From: Scolanthus callimorphus
Lineage: Eukaryota > Cnidaria > Anthozoa > Actiniaria > Edwardsiidae
Reading direction: 5' to 3'
DNA length: 64,000 nucleotides
Assembly: GCA_033964015.1 (NCBI GenBank)
Contig: CM066915.1
Span: forward strand, 186,001 to 250,000
Below the pieces are notes generated by a model. The model was not told the DNA's origin. It did not search any database and was given only the letters and a program-made list of their open reading frames with translations. Both the position numbers and the translations under genes were made by a program. Below, piece by piece: positions 44,829 to 57,200 of the stretch (positions are counted from its first letter, which is position 1; each line of letters opens with the position of its first letter).

Positions 44829-47818
44829 TTATTCAGCTTTGGCAAACTTGGGCGCTGGATTCTTTATATCTGCAAAATGAAAATAAACTGAAATAAGGTG
44901 TGATAAGATTAATACTTGGCTGCCGCAATAGATAGTGTTTTAACATTCAGTTTGAACTCAACACGCTACGAATGTGAAAATACTCTATTTAAATGCAGGC
45001 CGACGATAGAGTGTTAACAGGGGTGGTTTTGGACAGATATACATGTACTGTTTATATTTTTAGTGATAAGTTTTATAAGCAAATTTCGTTGTGTCTAGTT
45101 ACAGTAGATAGTGGCAAAAAGATTCAGTAGCTCATTGCAAAGCAAGTCTGAGTACCGGTACTTGCAAGGGGAAGATGCTATCAAATCCTGAAATTTTTTG
45201 AGAACAGCCATTGGTACCTACAGTAAATAAAAAAATCCAGTTGCCAAGTAGTTGAAGTTTGGTCACCATTACAGCCATTCTCAGTTACACGCCGTCGCAG
45301 GAGAAAAAGCTTGCAAGCGAAAACTCGTTTTTTGTCAAAGTTTCCATGGCAACGCACGTGCTTTCACTGGCTTGTTGTGCTCAGACAAGACAGGAAAACG
45401 AGTTTTCGCTTGGAAGCTTTTTTCCCTGCGACCGTGTGTAACTGAGAATGGCTGTAATAGAAATTTGGTCGCCATCGTTTTCTCCCAAATCAATGCTGTT
45501 GATAGCTTATTTTGAGAAGGGCATTTTTTAAAAACCTACAGACTAGAAATGTAAGTCGTCATTTGGTGAGTAGGTTGACATATTTGCTGGCCCCTGCTAA
45601 TGAAAACTATGGTTACTGTATGATGAATAACCTTACCATCATCTCCAGGTCGCTTCAAGCTGCAAGCTTCACCATCAGCCTCTGCAATCACATCTCCAAA
45701 CGCCACTTCTTCTGGGAGTTTGAATGACAAACACATCATCTGCTTCTTGGGTGCAACATTCCTTACGTTGTGAATGTTACATTCTTCCCAAGCTGCACAC
45801 CTAAAATATCTTCTGCTTGCCTTTTAGCATCTTGTTCTGGATTGTCAGCTTTGCTGAAGCAGTAACAGTGTATTGTTGGCAATGTGAGAGGAGAATTACT
45901 AGAATTTGATGAGAGAAACCTGTCTTTGTGATCTCTAAAAAGTCCCTTGAATACATCTAAAAATTGAACTGCACTGGCCGGGAGATTCATAACCACTTGT
46001 CCAAACATCTTGCAACTTTTATCATTTTCATTGCTGAATATTTTCTGGACTACAAGCTTGAGAAACTCACGCCCATCCATGTTATAGCATATTACTTTAT
46101 CTTTGACTTGGTTCAGTTTTATATTTTCTAGTAAAGCTGTGTAGGAGTTTGGGTTTAAGTCATTTGCATAGACAAAACAACCTTTCTTAGCAGCAGGGAC
46201 TGCAAAAGGCCCCACACCAGCAAACATATCACATATTACATCACTAGAATTGAAGGCATCTACAAGTCTTTTATGCTCAGTCTGTAAGCGGGAATTCCAG
46301 TACACTTTGGAGAAGTCAAATTTATATGTACAGCCATCTTGAATGATGGAAGTCTGTAAGTTGTTTTCACCAGCAATGACCTCCATCTTGAAGAATCTAA
46401 AGGTATCGTCAATAGAGTTCGTTTTGTTGACTACTGTTTTGATTTGTGGAGAATTCTTGTCCAAGATCACTTGTCCTGAAACAAATAGGAAATAGAGATT
46501 TGACAAGTCAGTTTCCAAATCTGGACAGACTTTGTCCTATGACCACAGGGACATCAACTTGCATGGAGTCTCAAGATTTTTCACTTCTGTTTCTGAGCAA
46601 ACAAATTAACTGTATATCTACCGGTTTTCTTTTTTGAAACTTTCTCATATAACCTTTATATTTCATCTGAAATTCCAACTTTTCTTCTGATTTCTGATGA
46701 CTTAAAGGTTGACACATACCAAGACCTCCATGGCTCATGACCTCACAGTCTTCACTGATTGGCTGATTTTAAACATTGGGGCATGTGCAGAAAGTTCTTA
46801 CGCATGGGGCAATGACTGTCACCAAAGCCTCCTCCACAAGGCAAGGAGCTGAGCTCTGGGTATGGGATGCACATCCCTTGGACCCCCTATATCTATCTAG
46901 GGGTAGCGATAGGTAAATCCGAGACTTGCCAAGATGCCGAGACCTGCGTTTTAGAATCCGTTTCAGAATCAAGGCAGTCTCTCCAAATGTTTTGAGTCCT
47001 GGGGTTGACGTCCCTGCATCTGACGGTATCATGCTTTGCTTACACCAAGGCCATGGTGGAAAAAATCTGAGACTCCGAGACCGCCAAAATGTGTGAAAAA
47101 CGAGACCCCAAGCAAAAAAACGTTGAGGTTCTGAGATTTTGCAATATTTTACCGAGACTTTCGAAATTTCAAGGTACCCATTGCTACCCCTCTATCTGTA
47201 AATCAGTGAAGGTGCAAAAGCAAATATCACAAGGTCTCTCTTCAGGTGTTGTAGTGTGGGGATTTCCAGCCATCTGCCACTGGGCAGGTACATGTAAGCA
47301 TAGTCTACTAACTATGATGTAAGTTACTCACCAATGACGTTTTTGAACTTCAGCTGGTTTTCTCTCAAGTTGACATGCGCAATATGACCCACAGTCTCAA
47401 ACCCTGACGGGACTTCTGTGATATCCAATGGGAGAACTTCTCGCAGAACCTGCTCAGAAGTCCACAACTCATAACCCACAATTAACTCATAAGAAATTTC
47501 TTCTGCCTTGTGGCCTTCTAAGAATTCCATGTCCTCTTTGCTCGACGATCTTTCCGGATCTAGTAATACCACTTTCTTTGTTCGATTATTGGGATCTACA
47601 TCTGATACAATACTCTTGATCGGTTTCAAATTTAAGAGGTGTTTCTGAAACTTCTTGCGAAAAAGAGAGCAGTGTTTGGCCTCTATCCGAAGAGCTGGAA
47701 GTGTGACAGTCTGACGAAATACCTCACGATTCAAGTGTAACATTCCACGGGCTGCATTGTTCAGATGAAATAACTTCTTTAAACCCTCACGAACCCTGCC
47801 TTCCTCCTTTTCAGCCAT
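44829..47818 (-). CDS. TRMT5: tRNA (guanine37-N1)-methyltransferase TRMT5, with a 1-nt frameshift
   Basis: Exon 1 is 47818-47332 (MAEKEEGRVREGLKKLF, phase 1 at ATTG|gtgagt). Exon 2 is 46475-45637. Exon 3 is 44869-44829 (ends KNPAPKFAKAE). This gives about 455 aa, the usual size for the family without a long transit peptide. Seen motifs: YWNSRLQTEHKRLV, the SAM-binding loop DMFAGVGPFAVPAA (about residue 245), and the family motif NLPA (about 330), followed by HCYCFSK and, in another frame, HNVRNVAPKKQMMCLSFKLP. The two frames meet at about 45785-45790: exon 2 is 839 nt, and one more base in the GGG run would give 840 and a continuous protein. TRM5 methylates G37 of tRNAs to m1G, which prevents +1 frameshifting. 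The lesion is probably an assembly error or allele, since both sides are conserved. Confidence 0.88.
45266..45460. mobile_element. MITE in TRMT5 intron
   Basis: The TIRs CATTACAGCCATTCTCAGTT and the mirror (AACTGAGAATGGCTGTAAT), about 35 bp, enclose AAAACTCG and CAAGCGAAAACTCG-like inner repeats. Confidence 0.8.
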
Positions 47819-48242
47819 GCTTAAGACTCGAATATGTTGCTTTAAAACTAGATTTCTACCAGAAATCGAACTTTAGACGATGAAACACGTTGTTTGGAAA
47901 AGAACAACATGCTCCAGTTGCATTATGGTTCATCAACATTACACAGGTAACCCGCGCTGTGGTCAGGCATGTTAAATTTCATAGTTATTTTATTTGTTAC
48001 CAAAAATAAAGTTTTGGAGAGTCATAACTTCGTATTTACATTTCTTTATTTATTAAAAATATCAGAGCTCAAAAACACAAGATTTCAAAAGATAATATTT
48101 TCGCCGCGTCGTAATTCTTGAGCATACGGTTCTGAAATTCTAAAATCAGCGGTAACTCGTCAAAAACAACATGGCGGCCATCAGGAGTAGAAACAGATTG
48201 TTGTGATTCTAATATTTTAGTGATTTTTGTAGCCTGTTAGAA
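47819..48242. promoter_or_regulatory. Shared bidirectional promoter of TRMT5 and RAB3GAP2
   Basis: Only 424 bp separate the two start codons in head-to-head arrangement. A YY1-like ATGGCGGCCA sits at 48171-48180 on the RAB3GAP2 side. No TATA box was recognised. Confidence 0.5.
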
Positions 48243-51200
48243 ATGGCCTGTTCGCTCAGCGTGTTCTCGTGTATTCAGGATGTCAATAGAGTGATTCAGT
48301 TGCTCTCTGAGTCGGGTCCATCCAGCGAGAAAGAAGCGAGCCATAGCGAAGACGATGCCAAAGAAGGTTGGTTTGCAGTCGACGTGGCTTTTTTTTCTCA
48401 AGAAAATATAAGACTTATCCTATAATAATAATAATAATAATAATAGATTGCTTATATAGCGCTTTTATCATCAAAGCGCTTTACATTAACGGATAACTCA
48501 TCCTATAAGAACCAGCTTTATAAACATGAGTGTGTGTTAGTATTGTGAGTTCTGTGACACTGAGGTTGGGCAACTTCCGACGGTCCTAGTGGTTCTTTAA
48601 CGTCCCTCTGGTTCCGGTTAGTGTAGTGTATGTGAGAGACGGGGCCTACGGTTTAACGTCCTTATCCTGTAAAAAATATTAATATATAAATTGTATAACG
48701 TATCTGGATCCCATAAGAAAAAAGTGTTTTATTTACATTCTAAAAATACATTACATTATTGTACTGTACATGATTATGAAAGATTATGAAAGTAAATGAT
48801 TCTGTTATGTTCTTCTACAGTTTACATTAGAGTGGATTTCATATGACTGTAGTAAAACCAAATGCAAAGTGATTACTCTAATTCTGAATAAGTAATTGCA
48901 AAATACTCGCAACAGTTATCTCAAATCCACTCTATGCAAAATTGATAATATTGGCAACAAAGGTTTTTATTGGACAAAATTGGAATGGGTCTACAAAATG
49001 TAATTGTTGTCAGTCCGTCTCACCAGGCTTGCAGTGCATAAGCTGAATTGAACTGGGTCACAAGCAGCAGCAGCAGAGCAGCCAAAAGCATTGGCGATAA
49101 GATTGCTTCAAGGAAAAGGCCATTCATAGCTGAATAGTCATGCTTGTTATTTTGCTACGAGCCTATGAATAGACCTCTAGATTTCCTGGAGTAAACCAAG
49201 CATGACTGGCAGGAAACAAACTTTTAAGTTAACTAGTTTACGAAATCACAAAGAAATTTAACTGATAACATAGCCTGTTATAACCTATGGGTGTGATTCA
49301 AAGTGACAACCAATTACTCATGACTGTCATCTGACATCTGCTCTATCAGTGTCTGATTTTCATTTTGTATTCTTAATATTTTAGAAGGCTGGGATATTGA
49401 CTCAGAAGACTGGGGATGGACTGCAGTAAGTAGACTGGAGCCCTGCAATTATTCATACATATTATTTCATCAACTAAAATCAGGGACGTCAACCCCAGGA
49501 CTTCAATAATCTGGAGACCACCTTGAAATGGTGAAATTTCCTGCAATTCTCCTGGGAAAAATACAGTAAATGTATGGCAATTCGTCTTAAATTTTTCCTG
49601 GGAGACAAAGCAAAAAATCTTGAGACTCCCAGCAAAACTGGGATAGTTGTAAAATGCACTATTCATCAGCAAAACATTTTTGGGCTAGACGGCAGAATGC
49701 TCCCTCTCTTAAGCTATACCCTTAAATAAATGGGTCAACCCATTAACACGCTGGAGCTTGTTCTACAATGGCTAAGTAAGCTGTTGATGCATGGACACAT
49801 TGATAAGTTGCCTTAGTTTATGGATCAAACGAGATTAGTTGATGCATGGACGGGTTGACAAGTTGACTAATGGACTTGTTGTATGGTTTGACCTCTGAGC
49901 AGGTTGATCAGTTGAAAAGCTGACACAGGTTGAAGAGGTATAGAAATACAGGAGGGGGTATTCTGCAGTTGCTCCCATTTATGTGTGGAACTTCTCTGAT
50001 TTGTTTTTGGGAAGTTTGAGCAGTTTTGAATTTTTGCATCTGTCCATTCCAGGGTGACCATCCTCCCGGGACACCACAGGGCATTTGTCCACCACTGGGT
50101 TTCCTGGGACAGGGTAGTGTTGAGGTTTGCTAGCCCAGGGGTCACAGTTTGTTTTCCTATGGGAGGGGAGGGGGGGGGGCAGAGATTTAGCACTTGGCAG
50201 CTCTTTTCTCCTCTTTAAAATGGAGAATGGAGCCTTTGAAATTGAAAGTACATATCAATACATTTTTTTTAAAAGGCATTGGTCAACCCTAGGGATGATC
50301 AACCATCTTCCTTTAATGCAGAGGGATTTTTTAAGCTGTAACCTCCAGATGATTTAATCTACTATTTCTTTACTAAAATTCCATAATATAAAGGATGAAG
50401 CAGAATCTAATAAGCCTGGTCTGTCATCTTTATGGCTCCAAGACTGCTGTATCTCCTTGTCACCTTCAAATGACACAATGGTGATCGCAAGAGATGACAG
50501 GGCTGTCTTTTTGACAAGTAAGTACAAATGAAAAGATTCATAACTTCACCACATAATAGACCTGCCAACTTCCTTGCATTATGCAGGTTTTCATCACCTA
50601 AAATGCGAAAATTCTGATTTCTTTGCATAACCTGCATAAGACCTTGTTTTCCTGGCTTAAATGGCAGAACGACATGGCTTTTGGATTCTCAGTCATTTTC
50701 CAAAAAATAAAATATACTTCCAGTTGTGTGAAGTGTGTGTTTGGAGGAAGGGGAAAGGGGAGGGGGAGGGGGAGGGGAGGTTAATACATCCCTTAAATAT
50801 TTTGAGTAGTGGTTGGTAAATTTCCCTCTGTGCTAGTGGTGTTGATCATTTACTGAATTGTGTGATTCCAGAGAAGGGATTTCCCATACAATCACTGTAT
50901 TTTTACTGGAAATTCCAGAGGGCTATGGATAATGCCTGGAATCACACATTTACACAGCAATGCTCACGACAGTCTCATAATCATGAAATTGGATGAATGA
51001 AAAGATGAAAGGATGAAATTGATTATGTAATGGAAACCAAATTAATATCTTGATTAATCTCTTGATTTGTTAGGTAAATGGGACAGCCAAACTGAAACAC
51101 AACCAAGAACTAAGTATGAGATCATGTGGAGTGGTTCCCTGGCTGTTGAGGAAGGGTATGTTCTGTATGAGTAAGGATTGGCAAATCTTGGCTTGACATG

Positions 51201-54200
51201 CTATGCTATGCATTGCATTTTAAAATCTACACTTGGAAAATAATCAGGAAGAGGGGGGGGGGGGGGGGGGGGGTGCTCCCATATGAAAACGTTTGGGTGC
51301 TCCATCGTAAAATGAAATTCTTCCCTAAGAGAGGATGGTCTTGCAGGCTCTTATAAATTTTACCCTTAAAGACCTGTTTCCACTTGCAAGTTACTTTGTC
51401 ATGATCAAACTCTAGCCAAAGGGGCAAATGTTGAGCAGATAAACATTATATTAAGTCAAGTTTTCTGCCTAACTTATTGTATATATTATAATATATTGTA
51501 TTTATATTTATTATTTTTTTCCGTCTCCACACTGTCTGCCCTGATTAGCTTAAGCTATTTGCAGACAGTGTGTGTGTAAACTGTTTGTCCTGAAAATATT
51601 AATAATAATAAAAAAGAGATTTATTGAAAACAACAAAAAAAAACAATAATTTGGTGTTTTAATGTAAAAACTGCCTCAGATGGGGACCCTAGTACTTCAG
51701 GTAAGTGATAGCAGAATTTTTGAACCCATCCTATGTGAGAACACTAGTGATTTTAACCCCTAAAAGATGGGTTGGGCACCCCCTCCCAACTTTATCATGA
51801 GAAGTCTTATATTTGCAAGATATACAATGTAGTCTGAGATCTGACAGGGCCCGTGGTTTGATGCGGGATTTTTCCTGAAATTATGCGCGATTTTTTCTGA
51901 AATTATGCGCTAAAAATTCGAAATTATGCGCTAAAAATACGAAATTATGCGGGATTGCGCAATATTTTTTTACAAGTGCCGTAACATATTTTGCTCTTTT
52001 CGCCTGTTTTGTTACGTGGATATAGCTGCTATTTAACTTTAACAACTTTTGTTTGTCTATAAAATGCTCTGTGATGAGTTCCAATCGCTTCGCTTTACTA
52101 ACGTTATGACGCTACGTTTTCTTCCAAGGGAGACGTGTGCTTTCGCTTTTAATAAAGCTTATTACTTTCTTACAAAAAAACGTTACCAACTACCGGTAAC
52201 TTCCGTTACACGGTAGTAAAGATTAGTAAGTCTGGTCTTCTTTCGTTTACTTGTCTCAGACCAAGGCACACTTTTTTCATAGCGCAAGGATCGTAGCAAC
52301 GCACTCCTATCCAACCATGAACTAAACGGTCACAAGAGCTACATATACGCATACTAACAGAGCTATCGTTACGATCTCTCATTATCACAAACATCGTTGC
52401 GCCGTTGCGTCGGAGGTAGTGTAAGAGCTTTTATAAAAGCGGAAACGTGCCACGTTATTGTCAGTGTTTTTTTGTTGTTATCGAGGGAGCTGTTGGTGTT
52501 TGTGAAATGAAATTGCTACTGTAACAATAACAAAGATCCATGAAAAAGCGTAATGTCATGTGATCAATGTGAACTGCATAAAGTCGACCGTGTTTATCGC
52601 GGTTAGCGTTCTGTTCCGCCTTGATTTTACTTTGTAAGATATCCAAAGCGCAAACATGTTTGAATCTATCTTGCTCAGTTGGAAATATTAGTTAGTTGGC
52701 CAATTAGGCACGTTTTATTGCTTTTCTATATCAGTTCCCAGCGCGACGCTATTAGCATAGAACGCCTTGTTATTCTCATTTCTATCGAGTTGTTTTGACG
52801 TTGGACTGACGATTTCAGAAGAAATGTATCACTTTTGTGAGCAAAAATAACAAAGAAATTTTGAAATTCACCAAGGAATGATGCCTTTTTGATGTTTTTC
52901 ACAAAATGTTGGGAAATTATGCGCGATTATGCGGGATTTGACGGATTATGCGCATTATGCGGAGAAAGCCAAATTATGCGTTTCCGCACCAGCGCATCAA
53001 ACCACGGGCCCTGATCTGAGAAAAATCCAAGACTCAGACAGACATAAGTAAAATAAATGAAATTTTACTTCTGTTCTGAGACTACAGTAATATAATAATG
53101 ATAATGATAATTAGTTTATTTGCAGTTGCATCTCAATTGGAAAGTCAGTCAGTCCATAGTGCACATTATTTTAATTTTCTGAAAAGGTCCAATCCCCACT
53201 ATAAAAGGCAATTTACAGACTTATGGACACCCTGTGGAATTTGCAATGAAAAACTAGTGACATGTGAAACAAGAATATTTATATAATATATTTCCCCCCG
53301 ATCCCCTCCTGGAATTTGCAATTTCGTCCTTGTGTGGGGTATGGATTTATTGTCTGGAATCTACATTTTAATCTATATTCATCCAATGTCTGGAAAGGAA
53401 AGACTGTGTGAAAGCCATTTTATACAGCATGCAACTTGTTGAAGAATTCCATGTTGTTTCTACAACTTACTGTAGGCTCCTTATGATTCTTTAAAGGGAA
53501 TGTGTTACAGATGTTCTTTGTATTCCACTGGCATCACAACACAGGTACAGTACATGTCATAGTGCTTTAGAAAGTGGGCGAAAACAATCATGTTTTCGTT
53601 CGGCAAAAAAATGAAACCATTGTAAAACCATTTTCTGGTTTTATGCTCTCTTTGGAAATCGGTTAACTTTGCATGCACATGTGCTAGATCTGACCAAGAA
53701 CTTGTTTTTTTTTATAGTGCACATGATCCCAATACCACAGAGATTGTTTGTTGATATTTCACGGGAGCGGCCAAAATGGAGTCCTATCTTAATGAACAAA
53801 ATTCATGATGCCTACAATCAATCTCTGACAGCAGTATTTGGATCAAGCGCACTAACAAAATCCAAGTTCTTGGTCGGATCTAGCACATTCGCATGCTATG
53901 GTTTCTGGACTCCCCTTTCGGTGACCACAGGCAACAACGAAGCCATGATAGAGAGTCCAGGGACTGAACTACAGTCTTGCAGACTTATAGTTTAAGCCCT
54001 TTTGACTGTGGAGACATAACAAAGACCTGCGGAAGATCTGCCAAAGGCCTGTTATTTTCGTATGAGTCTATTACATGAGGGGGAAAATCAAGTTAATATA
54101 ATCGACATTTTTTCTTCACTTTTTGTTGTTTTTTGTTTTATCTAAAGTGATTTTCCTCCATGATTTGAGTGACATATTTATCATACGTCTTCTAACTTTT

Positions 54201-57200
54201 TTTAATTGTTTTTTTAGGAGTTCACAAGGTTCTCCCGACTGGACTTGTATTATAGCTGGGATGACGTCTGGTTACATGAGGATATATCTTCAGGTTGGTC
54301 TGGAAGTGTACTGACCATATTTTGGCTTTACTGGAAGTGCCCTTTAAAAGAGAGTGTCTCTGTAAAAGACACCAAAGCCAAATTGCCAGCTGCTTTATAA
54401 GCACTTCAACCTCATAATGTTAACAACTAAGGCACCCTCCACACTACGCCGGCTTAGTGAAAACGGCTAATTATTTTTACGGTTGTTTCTTCCGTCTACA
54501 CTACGCCGGCTAAATTTCCCACCGAAAACAGAACTTCTCGAAAACGCTGTCGAAAGTGGATACATTTGAAAATGCCGGCTACGCGTTTTAGTGTGGACGG
54601 CGAAAACGGAACTTTTCGAAAACGATGACGTCTTGTAACACGGGTGTGAGGATTTGATGGCCGCGGGCCCTCTGCGCTAAGCTGACTCGTGCGTTTTCAA
54701 ATTTAGCACGCGTAGTGGTGGATGGTGCCCAAGGCGCTCGATTCAGTCATTAACATTTCGCAAATACCAAAAAACATAAAAATAAAAAAATATTGGTTGC
54801 ACGAAACCTCCACTAGGTGGCTCTTGTTCCTTTGCGTGACCTACGGTTTTACGTCCTTATCCGAGAAGACGTGAAAGTCTTATCATTTGCAGATTAGAGC
54901 AAAGTCAGCACCTTCTCCTCGATTATTTAGAAAAGACCCGGAGTGTTGGTCAGGTCCGCGACCTAAGCTATCTGCTCTTAAAGGCTTTGTCGAAGTGAAA
55001 CACACATTTTGGCTTTAGGGGGTTCCCTTTAGTCTTGCTGTACAAACTGAAGTAATCACATCTTTTTTCAGTAAGTGGTCAAATAATTAATATTTTCACA
55101 TAATTTTTTATTTAGAATGGTTCCTTAATGTTCTCCCAACTGCTTCACGAAGACCCAGTAATCCGACTCAAATGTCGCACATGGCAGCCACATAGAAGCT
55201 ATGGGAAACTGGAACAGGTAATACTCTGTTTCTGTAATATTCTCCCCCTATTCTTGTACCACGAGAGGATTCAAGTTCTTATAATAGGGGCATACAGGCC
55301 TAACTCTCGCCCTTACTAAGTGCGATTGGACGTTTAGGCACGGGCTTAATTGCCTGATATATAACATCTCGTTAATCAAGCAGTCAGACTTGTTCCTGCA
55401 TTTCTTTGACACCCTAAAGCGCCCGAGAAAGTCAACGGGTACCGCGCCCGCGTGCTCAGTGTCATAAAGCGCTGCCGTTCTTTTGTCCCCATCGAAGCCC
55501 TTACATGCGCCTACAATGCGATTGTCCAGCCGCATTTCGACTATTGCGATGTTGTATGGGGCAACTGCGGTGCAACCAATGCCATGAACCTCGAGAAACT
55601 TCAAAATCGTGCAGCAAGGGCTCTCACAAATTCGAGTTATGACGCTGAGGCGAGATCGATTAAATTGGAGCCAACTTGATCGTCGACGCGAATCCCATAT
55701 GGCTACTATGGTTTTCAAATCCCTTAATGGCCTGGCGCCTGAATATCTCCAGGCCAAATTTTGAAAACCGTAGTACCAACTATACACTGAGAAATTCGAC
55801 AAATAAACTCACTGTCCCACTCCCACGAACTAATTATCTTAAAAATAGTTTTCGTTACTATGGAATAGCTTGCCGAATGATCTTCGGCAAGCAGGATCCC
55901 TCTCCCGATTTAAATCGGGCTGCAGTGAATTTTTTTATTAGTACATGATACACGGCATCCATGGAATGCAGGCATTTAATATAGTAGTGCAATCATACAT
56001 TATTATTATTAGAATTATAGATTATAGATTTTAGGATTTTTAAATTTATCAATTTTTTTTGTACATTTGTTTTTTTTAAGCCCTGATGTTTTAACTGTGT
56101 TTAAATAAAGTTACAATGACTATGACACTAATGCTTGCGTATAGATCAAGCTTTGCTCCTATGTTATGTATTCCAGCGGTGACCATGATTTCTAGAATTA
56201 AAACTAAAAATTCCCCGCCCCGGGGCAGGAAAAGATGCAAAATACCCCACGGCGGGGAAGACAAAAAATGGACAAATGCCCCTCCCTCGGGAACAGAAAA
56301 AGACAAAGATTCCATCAACACTGCGTTACAAAGCTTCACAACAAAGAACTTCAGAACTTCAACTCCATTTACTCTGTCCGAGCATTTGTAATTCGTTTTT
56401 AAACTGTAATTTAGTTTGTTCTCGTCTCTGAACGAGTTCTCATTTCACTGAAAGCGAGACAAAATATAAGTAAACAAGTGAAACAAATCCGTCAGCCTCA
56501 AATCGTAATTGAAATGCTTCTTCTACTATAAAGGTATTACAATAGTAGACACACCTTCAAAACTCTCCACTATTAAATTTTTCTCGGCCATTCGCGGTTG
56601 TAGATGGCTACAAATTCCATTTTTGTCGTCTCCGGCATCTCTCAATCTCAAGAGTGGTGTATACGGGCCATGCTCGGCATTTTATTGTGTGTGACGTTAT
56701 TTTCTGTAACTGGGACATCGTAACTGCCAATTGATAGTTATAACTGATCAGGGAAGTGAACTGGTGTTGTAGTTCTGGAAAACTCAACGCGCTAAAAGAT
56801 TGTGAAATAGAACCAAAATTCCCCACCCCCCTCCCCTGGAGAAAAACCAAATCCCGACGGCCGGGCAAGCAAAATTTTCAAAAAATTCCCCACCCCCGGG
56901 AACACAGTGACACAGTGGTGTGCAAATGCCCCACGGTGTCCCGGGAGGGGGGGGGGGGCATGGTCACCGCTGGAATTGACTGATACATTATGTCTATGTT
57001 CCTGTGCCCTTCAACACGTGATACCCACAGGTATAACCAACATAACTTCCTGTACCGCGCAGGTGACATTGAAATCATTTCGCCGCCGCAGTGTCGGTAA
57101 TCTCTAGTTTTGTTGATGTGTTTCGAAACCATTACTTAATTGTTATTTGAGAATAAAAATAGAGTATTGGAAGACGGATTTGTCTCATATGGAGATGTTA

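Noticed and set aside
53669..53995. 108-codon frame between RAB3GAP2 exons 5 and 6
   Set aside because: It lies in a well-bounded intron and resembles nothing known.
55248..55802. 184-codon antisense frame
   Set aside because: It is antisense to a recognisable LINE reverse-transcriptase C-terminus and has no family features of its own.
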